In this document: in pieces, positions 55,626-61,370 of the stretch
Layout: each line of letters begins with the position of its first letter
How positions within the stretch are numbered: position 1 is the stretch's first letter
DNA from: an uncultured Dorea sp.
Lineage (GTDB): Bacteria; Bacillota; Clostridia; Lachnospirales; Lachnospiraceae
Direction of reading: 5' to 3'
DNA: 61,370 nt
Assembly: GCA_934307335.1 (NCBI GenBank)
Contig: CAKRCL010000004.1
Span: forward strand, 1 to 61,370
The notes under the pieces: model-generated
Database searches by the model: none
Told to the model about the DNA's origin: nothing
The model's input: only the letters and a program-made list of their open reading frames with translations
Made by a program: the position numbers and the translations under genes

Positions 55626-55778
55626 TTAAAACGTAAGTCCTTTTTTATTTTTCAACAATTTTGCCCCACTGACAATTGAAATTATCCCTGTTGCCACACC
55701 TGTAACCATTACAATAATTCCTACTGTAATTCCCGCTGCTCCTGCAAGGCTCATCGTTTTATATATTTTTTCGTTCAT
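55626..55778 (-). CDS. 50-residue single-membrane-segment peptide
   Basis: Open frame from ATG at 55778 to TAA at 55626, encoding a 50-residue protein: polar start MNEKIYKTMS, one long hydrophobic segment (about 11-39, glycine/valine/isoleucine rich), and a basic tail KLLKNKKGLTF, giving an inside-positive C-terminus. AGGAGA lies seven bases before the ATG. It is 14 bases downstream of pyrE and 56 upstream of VanZ, filling an otherwise empty gap. Function unknown. Confidence 0.7.
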   Translation of the reverse strand: MNEKIYKTMSLAGAAGITVGIIVMVTGVATGIISIVSGAKLLKNKKGLTF

Positions 55779-55792
55779 ACGAATTCTCCTAT

Positions 55793-56473
55793 CTATTTTG
55801 CACCGTACTGCTCATAGTATGCGTCGATTGCTGCCTTTAATGTATCGTCAATGATAACTCTTCCCTGACACTCTTTGTTGTACAGGTGCTCAACAACATC
55901 TGCCATACTTACAATTGCTGATGTCTCAAATCCATACAGATCTTTAATCTCATCAAGGGCACATTTTTCTCCGCCTTTTCCAACTTCCATACGATTCAAA
56001 GATACCATAAGTCCTACAATTGTAACATCAGCAGCTCCCTTTACCTTCGGAACAGTCTCTTCCATGGATTTTCCAGAAGTTGTTACGTCCTCGATCATTA
56101 TCACACGGTCACCATCTTTTAACTTGCTTCCAAGAAAGCTTCCCTTATCTGCACCGTGATCTTTCTCTTCTTTACGATCTGAACAATAACGAACTTCTTT
56201 TCCGTATAATTCGCTATAAGCAATTGCAGTTACGACTCCAAGCGGGATTCCTTTGTATGCAGGTCCAAATAATACATCAAAATCATCTCCGTATGTCTCA
56301 TGGATTGCTTTTGCATAGTACTCTCCAAGTCTCTTAAGCTGTGAACCTGTCACATAAGCTCCTGCATTCATAAAAAATGGGGATTTTCTTCCGCTCTTTA
56401 ATGTGAATTCTCCAAATTTGAGCACATCGCTCTCTACCATAAAATCAATAAATTCCTGTTTGTAAGCTTCCAT
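55793..56473 (-). CDS. pyrE: Orotate phosphoribosyltransferase
   Basis: Converts orotate to OMP in UMP synthesis. About 226 residues. Seen: FTLKSGRKSPFFMNAGAYVTG, AYKGIPLG, the flexible loop KEEKDHGADKGSFLG, and the PRPP motif RVIMIEDVTTSGKSMEETV. Start at the ATG at 56473, ten bases after GGAGG; the longer frame reaches 56518. Separated from pyrF-pyrK-pyrD by the opposite-strand fluoride unit, and has its own promoter. Confidence 0.95.
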   Translation of the reverse strand: MEAYKQEFIDFMVESDVLKFGEFTLKSGRKSPFFMNAGAYVTGSQLKRLGEYYAKAIHETYGDDFDVLFGPAYKGIPLGVVTAIAYSELYGKEVRYCSDRKEEKDHGADKGSFLGSKLKDGDRVIMIEDVTTSGKSMEETVPKVKGAADVTIVGLMVSLNRMEVGKGGEKCALDEIKDLYGFETSAIVSMADVVEHLYNKECQGRVIIDDTLKAAIDAYYEQYGAK

Positions 56474-56534
56474 TATTATTCTTCCTCCATATTCTACAGG
56501 TACATACACCTGATACATTCTTTTATTTCTTTCT

Positions 56535-56563
56535 ATCTTACCATAACCCTATAATATTTTCAA
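56535..56563 (-). promoter_or_regulatory. Promoter for pyrE
   Basis: On the minus strand TTGAAA (56563-56558), 17-base spacer, TGGTAAGAT (extended -10; hexamer 56540-56535). The leader is about 55 bases; no PyrR-type attenuator hairpin is visible. Confidence 0.6.
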
Positions 56564-56577
56564 TTTGTAACTGAAAC

Positions 56578-56598
56578 TCACATTGAAAATCACATTGA
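56578..56598. repeat. Direct repeat between divergent promoters
   Basis: TCACATTGA occurs twice (56578-56586 and 56590-56598), 12 bases apart start to start. The second copy overlaps the clcF -35; the pair lies upstream of the pyrE promoter. Possible regulator site. Confidence 0.3.
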
Positions 56599-56624
56599 CA
56601 ACTTGCTTTCCCAAATGCTATACT
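56595..56624 (+). promoter_or_regulatory. Promoter for clcF
   Basis: TTGACA (56595-56600, consensus), an 18-base spacer and TGCTATACT (extended -10; hexamer 56619-56624). The predicted start is at about 56631, exactly where the riboswitch begins. Confidence 0.75.
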
Positions 56625-56630
56625 CTCAGA

Positions 56631-56690
56631 CAGGGAATGAGGTTCTCCCTCAATTACGATTGAAACCGCCAAAAGGCTGATGACTTCTGT
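56631..56690 (+). ncRNA. Fluoride riboswitch (crcB motif)
   Basis: Contains the fluoride aptamer blocks in order: GGGAATGAGGTTCTCCC (P1-type hairpin with the conserved TGAGGTTCTCCC), an interior stretch, AACCGCC, and GGCTGATGACTTCT (pseudoknot and P3 strand). This matches the crcB motif closely, and the downstream gene is a fluoride-type CLC, an established partner. With the terminator that follows it should act as an ON switch: fluoride stabilises the aptamer and prevents termination. Confidence 0.92.
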
Positions 56691-56719
56691 GAATCACACA
56701 GGGGTTACCAGCTTTTTTT
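56676..56719 (+). terminator. Riboswitch expression platform (terminator)
   Basis: GCTGATGAC (56676-56684) pairs with GTTACCAGC (56704-56712) with one mismatch, continuous with an inner CTGTG/CACAG stem, then seven T. The left arm overlaps the aptamer's 3' part, so the two folds exclude each other. Confidence 0.85.
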
Positions 56720-56742
56720 ATTACCAAAAAGGAGTTTATACA

Positions 56743-57966
56743 ATGACAAAAGAAAAGCAAGAACATTTAATTTTACAGATTAAATATGCATTTCTCGCAT
56801 TAATCGTGGGAATATGTGTAGGAATTGTAGATACTATATTCGGACGGGGATTGTTAGTAATTTCTGCCTTTCGCACCGTTCATTATCAATATCTGCTTCC
56901 ATTCCTTCCACTGGCTGGGCTTCTGATTATCTGGTTATATCAACATTTCAGCAGTCTTAGCCTGAAAGGCATGTCACTGATTTTTGAAACCGGGCAGAAA
57001 AAACGAGAAGAAATTCCACTGGCACTTGTTCCATTAGTCATGATTGGCACATGGATTACACATCTTTTCGGCGGTAGTGCCGGCCGCGAAGGTGTTGCCG
57101 TACAGATTGGTGCTACGATTTCACACGAAGCCGGACGCAGACTTCATATAAAAGAAAAGACACCAGTCATGCTTATCACCGGTATGGCAGCAGGATTCGG
57201 TGGATTATTCCAGACTCCTCTGGCGGCTGTATTTTTTGCCATGGAAGTGATTGTTGCCGGATATATGGAATATGATGCACTTCTCCCGGCGTTGATTGCA
57301 GCATATACTGCCTCCACGACCTCTCATATGCTTGGTCTTGAAAAATTTGCAGTAAATATTACGAAAAACTGGAACATTTCCGGCGGCAGGGACGTTTTAA
57401 TGTTGATTATTCTTGGAGTGGCTTTTGGTCTTACAGGCCGCTGCTTTTCTGTTCTTTTGCAGAAAGCAAAAAAAATGTTCGGTGAAAAAGTTTCCAATTC
57501 TTTTATCCGAATCGGTGCTTTTGCAATTCCACTTGCAATCCTACTTTTTTTAATCCACAGTGGACGCTATACCGGACTTGGAACTAATCTGATTTCCGCT
57601 TCATTTGCCGGAGAAACCATATACGGATATGACTGGATTTTAAAATTACTTTTTACAATCTTCACACTGGCAATCGGTTTCCAGGGTGGTGAAGTCACGC
57701 CTTTGTTTTCCATCGGTGCTTCCCTTGGAATTATCCTTGGCTCACTTCTTGGAATTCCACCTGTAATCTGTGCTGCCCTGGGGTATGCCGCAGTTTTCGG
57801 AAGTGCAACCAATACTTTAATAGCCCCGATTCTAATTGGCCTTGAGGTTTTCGGCAATCAGAACATCATTCCACTTGTACTGGTATGCATCATTGCCTAT
57901 CTGGTAGGTGGAAATTGTTCCATTTATGGAGCACAGCAGAAAGCATTGTGTAAATTTGAAGAATAA
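56743..57966 (+). CDS. Fluoride-specific CLC antiporter (CLC-F)
   Basis: Fluoride/proton exchanger of the CLC superfamily, 407 residues, about ten or more membrane helices. The fluoride-clade motif GGSAGREGVAVQIG (residues about 110-123, with the gating glutamate near 116) replaces the GSGIP/GREGP form of chloride CLCs; FQGGEVTPLFSIGASLG is also typical of the clade. ATG at 56743 follows AAAAAGGAG; the longer frame runs into the riboswitch. No CBS domain. The riboswitch upstream fixes the function with good confidence. Confidence 0.92.
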   Translation: MTKEKQEHLILQIKYAFLALIVGICVGIVDTIFGRGLLVISAFRTVHYQYLLPFLPLAGLLIIWLYQHFSSLSLKGMSLIFETGQKKREEIPLALVPLVMIGTWITHLFGGSAGREGVAVQIGATISHEAGRRLHIKEKTPVMLITGMAAGFGGLFQTPLAAVFFAMEVIVAGYMEYDALLPALIAAYTASTTSHMLGLEKFAVNITKNWNISGGRDVLMLIILGVAFGLTGRCFSVLLQKAKKMFGEKVSNSFIRIGAFAIPLAILLFLIHSGRYTGLGTNLISASFAGETIYGYDWILKLLFTIFTLAIGFQGGEVTPLFSIGASLGIILGSLLGIPPVICAALGYAAVFGSATNTLIAPILIGLEVFGNQNIIPLVLVCIIAYLVGGNCSIYGAQQKALCKFEE

Positions 57967-57998
57967 ATAATCTTCTTCAGAAAATATATCAAAAATAG

Positions 57999-58056
57999 AA
58001 ATGGTACAAACCTTCAAGATCTTGGAAATATAATGCTTGAAAGGATTGTACCATTT
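57999..58056. terminator. Bidirectional terminator between clcF and pyrD
   Basis: AAATGGTACAA pairs perfectly with TTGTACCATTT, and CCTTCAAG continues with CTTGAAAGG (one mismatch, one bulge): about 20 bp in all, followed by TTT on the plus strand and AAA/TTT on the minus side. Separates two converging units. Confidence 0.85.
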
Positions 58057-58105
58057 TATATCTATATATTTTTCATATTTTAATATAGTCAGAATTGTTT
58101 TTATC

Positions 58106-59008
58106 TTACTCTACAATGCCAACCATATCTGCCACATTCTCAAAGCCGTTTTTCTTCATATAAGCTTCGATTCCATCGATGACTTCCATCGTCACTGCCG
58201 GATTGTGGAAGTTTGCAGTTCCTACAGATACTGCACTTGCTCCTGCCAAGATGAACTCAATTGCATCTTCCGCACTTGCGATTCCACCCATTCCGATAAT
58301 TGGAATATTTACTGCATGTGCTGCCTGATATACCATACGGACAGCTACCGGTTTCACGATCGGTCCTGACACTCCACCTGTCTTATTTGCCAGTGCAAAT
58401 GTCTTACGCTCAATATCAATTTTCATTCCTGTCAGCGTATTGATCAGGGAAATCGCATCTGCTCCACCTGCTTCAGCTGCCTTTGCAATCTCTGTGATAT
58501 CTGTAACATTCGGTGTCAGTTTCATAATAACCGGCTGTTTTGCAATCTTCTTGATCTGTGCAGTCAATTTTTCCACATTCTTAGCATCTTGTCCGAATGC
58601 CAAAAATCCGGCATTAACATTTGGACAGGAAATATTGATTTCCATCATATCGATTGGTTCATCAGCCAGACGTTCTACTACTCTGAAATATTCTTCCGGA
58701 GCATGACCACACACATTTACAATGATTTTTGTATCGTACTTCTGAAGAAACGGAATATCTCTTTCACAAAACAGATCAATTCCAGGATTCTGAAGTCCGA
58801 TTGCATTCATCATACCACCATAGACTTCTGCTACACGTGGTGTCGGATTTCCGGCCCAAGGTACATCTGCCACACCCTTTGTCGTGATAGCTCCAAGTCG
58901 GTTCAAATCAACAAATTCAGAAAATTCTTCTCCGGAACCAAATGTTCCCGATGCCACTGTGACAGGATTTTTCCATTCTACACCGGCGATGTTCACATTC
59001 ATATTCAT
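58106..59008 (-). CDS. pyrD: Dihydroorotate dehydrogenase B, catalytic subunit
   Basis: FMN subunit of the NAD-linked (class 1B) enzyme, about 300 residues. Seen: NPVTVASGTFGSG, NAIGLQNPGID, INISCPNVNAGFLAFGQD with the catalytic cysteine, MKLTPNVTDI, and GMGGIASAEDAIEFILAGASAVSVGT. The ATG at 59008 overlaps the pyrK stop (TAATG) and follows GGAGGTGG; the frame opens at 59053 inside pyrK. Works with PyrK, encoded just upstream. Confidence 0.96.
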   Translation of the reverse strand: MNMNVNIAGVEWKNPVTVASGTFGSGEEFSEFVDLNRLGAITTKGVADVPWAGNPTPRVAEVYGGMMNAIGLQNPGIDLFCERDIPFLQKYDTKIIVNVCGHAPEEYFRVVERLADEPIDMMEINISCPNVNAGFLAFGQDAKNVEKLTAQIKKIAKQPVIMKLTPNVTDITEIAKAAEAGGADAISLINTLTGMKIDIERKTFALANKTGGVSGPIVKPVAVRMVYQAAHAVNIPIIGMGGIASAEDAIEFILAGASAVSVGTANFHNPAVTMEVIDGIEAYMKKNGFENVADMVGIVE

Positions 59009-59793
59009 TAGATTTCCACCTCCGTAGCAAGAAATACTGGTCCATCTTTGCAAATACGCTTATTATGCACATTACTGTGTGCATCTTTCTCTTTTGTCTT
59101 GCATACACATCCAAGACAGGCTCCGATTCCACAAGCCATACGCTCCTCCAAGGATACATAGCATACTATGTTGTGTTCCTGTGCATACTGCTTGATTGCG
59201 CGAAGCATAGGAGTCGGACCACAAGCATAGATCATATCTGCTTCCAGCTCATTTTCGCGAATTGCATCCATAACATTACCAGTTGTTCCAACACTTCCAT
59301 TCTCTGTGGAAATGTATAATTCCCCGTTCTGCTCAAATTCTTCTTTTAAAAATGTCTGAGCATCACGATAACCTACAACAATCTGTTTTTTCTCACAAGT
59401 CATCTGCTTTGCAAGTTCCAGAATCGGCGGCACACCAATTCCACCACCCATCAGGAATACTTTCTTTCCTTCTGCCTCTTCATATGGAAATCCATTTCCA
59501 AGAGGTCCTATAATTGGAATGCTGTCTCCTGTTTTTAATTTTGAAAATTCTTCTGTTCCGGTATTCTCTCCGGTCACTCTATATACGACACGAAGACGAC
59601 TGTCTTCTTTATTGATCTCACAAATACTGATCGGACGCGGCAATAATTTTGTTGCATCCTTTGTATACATAGAAATAAATTGTCCCGGTCTGGCTGTCTG
59701 AGCTGCCTCTGTATGGATCCACATACTGAAGATTCCATCTGCAATCTGCTCCTGAGAGACAACCATTGCCTGTTCTTTCTTTCTATCTGCCAT
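59008..59793 (-). CDS. pyrK: Dihydroorotate dehydrogenase B, electron-transfer subunit
   Basis: FAD and [2Fe-2S] subunit that passes electrons from dihydroorotate to NAD+. About 261 residues. Seen: TARPGQFISMY and LLPRPISICE (FAD), LMGGGIGVPPILELAK (NAD), and cluster cysteines in ERMACGIGACLGCVC ... RICKDGPVF. Start at the ATG at 59793, one base after the pyrF stop, with GGAGG upstream; the longer frame lies inside pyrF. Confidence 0.95.
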   Translation of the reverse strand: MADRKKEQAMVVSQEQIADGIFSMWIHTEAAQTARPGQFISMYTKDATKLLPRPISICEINKEDSRLRVVYRVTGENTGTEEFSKLKTGDSIPIIGPLGNGFPYEEAEGKKVFLMGGGIGVPPILELAKQMTCEKKQIVVGYRDAQTFLKEEFEQNGELYISTENGSVGTTGNVMDAIRENELEADMIYACGPTPMLRAIKQYAQEHNIVCYVSLEERMACGIGACLGCVCKTKEKDAHSNVHNKRICKDGPVFLATEVEI

Positions 59794-59794
59794 C

Positions 59795-60721
59795 TTATCT
59801 TGCCTCCAATGCTCCTCTAATATCAGCAACCATATCTTCAACTGCAGCTCTGGATGCATCTGCAAATGCTTCCTCACCGAATTTTGCATATTTTTCCTGC
59901 TTGTATGCAGCAATAATTCCACGGGAAGAGTTTACGATTGCTCCAAGTCCATCTTCATTAAAGAAATGTACCAGATCTTTTCCTTTTCCACCCTGTGCTC
60001 CGTATCCTGGAACAAGAATGTAAGATTTTGGCATTACTTTGCGAAGTACTTTTCCCATCTCTGGATAAGTTGCACCAACTACAGCACCAATATAGCTGTA
60101 CTCATCGCCCATACAGTCAGCTCCCCACTGAGCAACCTTCTCTCCGACCAGTTCATAAAGCGGACGTCCATCGATCAATTGATCCTGGAATTCTCCACTG
60201 GATGGATTAGATGTCTTAACAAGAATAAAAAGACCTTTCTTTTCTTCTTTACAAACATCAATAAATGGATTGACACCATCTGATCCCAAATATGGATTGA
60301 CTGTTACAAAATCTTCATCAAATGGTGCATATGTCTTGCTGCCAACCTGTACTTTTCCAATATGGCCAACTGCATAAGCGGAAGATGTAGATCCAATATC
60401 TCCACGCTTGATATCTCCAATCACAACAAGTCCTTTTGACTTGCAATAATCTACTGTCTTTTTAAATGCGGCAAGTCCCGGAATACCAAATTGCTCATAC
60501 ATAGCGATCTGCGGTTTTACAGCCGGAATCAGATCATAAGTCTTATCTACGATTTCCTTATTAAACTGCCATATAGCTTCAGCTGCACCCTCAAGTGTCT
60601 CACCGAACTCTGAAAAAGCTTTCTTTTGAATATGCTCCGGAATATATTTTAACATCGGATCCAGCCCAACAACGATTGGAGCTCCTGTCTTTTTAATATT
60701 TGCAACTAACTGATTAATCAC
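59795..60721 (-). CDS. pyrF: Orotidine 5'-phosphate decarboxylase
   Basis: Last step of UMP synthesis, 308 residues, the longer type 2 family. Seen: [10 protein letters not shown], the catalytic [44 protein letters not shown] and [10 protein letters not shown]. Starts with GTG after AGGAGG. First gene of pyrF-pyrK-pyrD. Confidence 0.95.
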   Translation of the reverse strand: MINQLVANIKKTGAPIVVGLDPMLKYIPEHIQKKAFSEFGETLEGAAEAIWQFNKEIVDKTYDLIPAVKPQIAMYEQFGIPGLAAFKKTVDYCKSKGLVVIGDIKRGDIGSTSSAYAVGHIGKVQVGSKTYAPFDEDFVTVNPYLGSDGVNPFIDVCKEEKKGLFILVKTSNPSSGEFQDQLIDGRPLYELVGEKVAQWGADCMGDEYSYIGAVVGATYPEMGKVLRKVMPKSYILVPGYGAQGGKGKDLVHFFNEDGLGAIVNSSRGIIAAYKQEKYAKFGEEAFADASRAAVEDMVADIRGALEAR

Positions 60722-60781
60722 AATCTTATCCTCCTGCTTCTATCTTTATAATAGTTTTGTTAATAATTACATATTTAATTT

Positions 60782-60811
60782 ATTTTACCACATCCACCGC
60801 TCACTTGACAA
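60782..60811 (-). promoter_or_regulatory. Promoter for pyrF-pyrK-pyrD
   Basis: On the minus strand TTGTCA (60811-60806), 18-base spacer, TGGTAAAAT (extended -10; hexamer 60787-60782). The leader is about 55 bases with no PyrR box or attenuator seen. Confidence 0.6.
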
Positions 60812-60904
60812 GAAATCAATCCGTTTTCTCCTCTTCCTCCTTACTACAGTCACAAACTAGTCAAAATGTACATCATTTCTTCTTTTTTTTAGTCACTGCT
60901 TACA

Positions 60905-60941
60905 TTGTTCACATTTTCTTTTTGAACTATACTGATATCAG
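60905..60941 (+). promoter_or_regulatory. Promoter for the sugar ABC ATPase, with a palindrome
   Basis: TTGTTC (60905-60910), 17-base spacer, TATACT (60928-60933). Directly after lies the 10-base palindrome CTGATATCAG (60932-60941), over the expected transcription start; it could be an operator. Confidence 0.55.
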
Positions 60942-60984
60942 ATTACAGGAAAACAACTTATTTTCTTATAGGAGGACCAGACAA

Positions 60985-61370
60985 ATGGCAAGTTTATCAT
61001 TAGAGGGAATTCAGAAAGTATATTCTAATGGATTCCAGGCAGTTAAAGACTTTAATCTTGAAATCGCAGACAAAGAGTTCATCATCTTCGTTGGACCTTC
61101 CGGATGTGGTAAATCTACAACACTTCGTATGATCGCAGGTCTGGAGGACATTTCCGGCGGTACTCTGAAGATTGACGGAAAAGTAATGAACAATGTAGAG
61201 CCAAAGGACAGAGATATCGCTATGGTATTCCAGAACTACGCTCTTTATCCACATATGACAGTATATGATAACATGGCTTTCGGACTGAAACTTCGTAAAG
61301 TACCGAAGGACGAAATTGACAAAAAGGTTCGTGAGGCTGCAAGAATCCTTGACCTTGAGAAACTTCTTGA
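60985..61370 (+). CDS. MsmX/UgpC-type sugar ABC transporter ATPase, 5' part
   Basis: ATPase shared by several carbohydrate importers (MsmX/UgpC/MalK family). About 128 residues are inside the window. Walker [11 protein letters not shown]-loop [17 protein letters not shown], and the N-terminal [22 protein letters not shown] are all present; the signature, Walker B and C-terminal regulatory domain are beyond the end. The start follows GGAGG. No permease gene is adjacent inside the window, consistent with a stand-alone multi-system ATPase. Confidence 0.92.
   Translation, partial: MASLSLEGIQKVYSNGFQAVKDFNLEIADKEFIIFVGPSGCGKSTTLRMIAGLEDISGGTLKIDGKVMNNVEPKDRDIAMVFQNYALYPHMTVYDNMAFGLKLRKVPKDEIDKKVREAARILDLEKLL

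Noticed and set aside
60722..60811. PyrR attenuator before pyrF
   Set aside because: No PyrR-binding loop consensus and no terminator hairpin in the roughly 55-base leader.
1..61370. CRISPR array, tRNA, rRNA or insertion sequence
   Set aside because: No regularly spaced repeats, no tRNA cloverleaf or rRNA sequence, and no transposase frame were found.

Overview
The window is a dense stretch of chromosome from a low-GC Gram-positive bacterium, most likely a gut Lachnospiraceae member (Clostridia; Dorea, Mediterraneibacter or Coprococcus type). The evidence is a PolC-type replicase, class III (anaerobic) ribonucleotide reductase, split glycine decarboxylase, PyrK/PyrD type 1B, DUF4364 and DUF6142 families, and AGGAGG-type ribosome binding sites. 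No 16S rRNA or tRNA is present, so genus is a guess. I see no insertion sequence, prophage, CRISPR array or tRNA, and no gene-free stretch reaches 300 bases.

Layout. 1-6000: 5' part of murE, divergent pepT, a YitT protein, and nrdD-nrdG behind NrdR-like boxes. 6-12.4 kb: ispG-polC, a small membrane-anchored protein and a divergent XRE regulator. 12.7-17.6 kb: amino-acid operon (DUF2156 protein, aspartate-type aminotransferase, hisC, COG2426 membrane protein, DAHP synthase). 17.7-22.4 kb: translation and transcription housekeeping (rho, rpmE, DUF1385, prmC, prfA). 22.6-25.3 kb, + strand: malic enzyme, a TIGR01212 radical SAM protein and DUF4364. 25.3-30.7 kb: gcvPA-gcvPB followed by an M19 dipeptidase and a DUF819 transporter-like protein. 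30.8-42.2 kb: long run comEA, response regulator, sensor kinase, GerMN lipoprotein, comEC, holA, lepA, hemW, NAD-kinase-like protein. 42.2-47.7 kb: YdcZ transporter and arginine operon argC-GNAT-argJ-argB-argD. 47.8-52.7 kb: proA and purE-M-N-D. 52.7-56.5 kb: M29-like aminopeptidase, DUF6142, VanZ, an overlooked 50-residue membrane peptide, and pyrE. 56.6-58.0 kb, + strand: fluoride riboswitch and CLC-F fluoride exporter. 58.1-60.7 kb: pyrF-pyrK-pyrD. 60.98 kb to the end: 5' part of an MsmX/UgpC-type sugar ABC ATPase.

Most genes are on the minus strand in short-gap or overlapping operons. The most interesting arrangements are: (i) a response regulator, histidine kinase and GerMN lipoprotein trio, resembling actinobacterial MtrA-MtrB-LpqB, lying between the competence genes comEA and comEC; (ii) a self-contained fluoride-resistance unit (promoter, riboswitch, clcF, terminator) sitting on the opposite strand between pyrD and pyrE; (iii) paired NrdR-like boxes at nrdDG; (iv) a structured rpmE leader; (v) a GNAT acetyltransferase inside the arginine operon. 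I did not find a convincing wholly new defence or mobile system.
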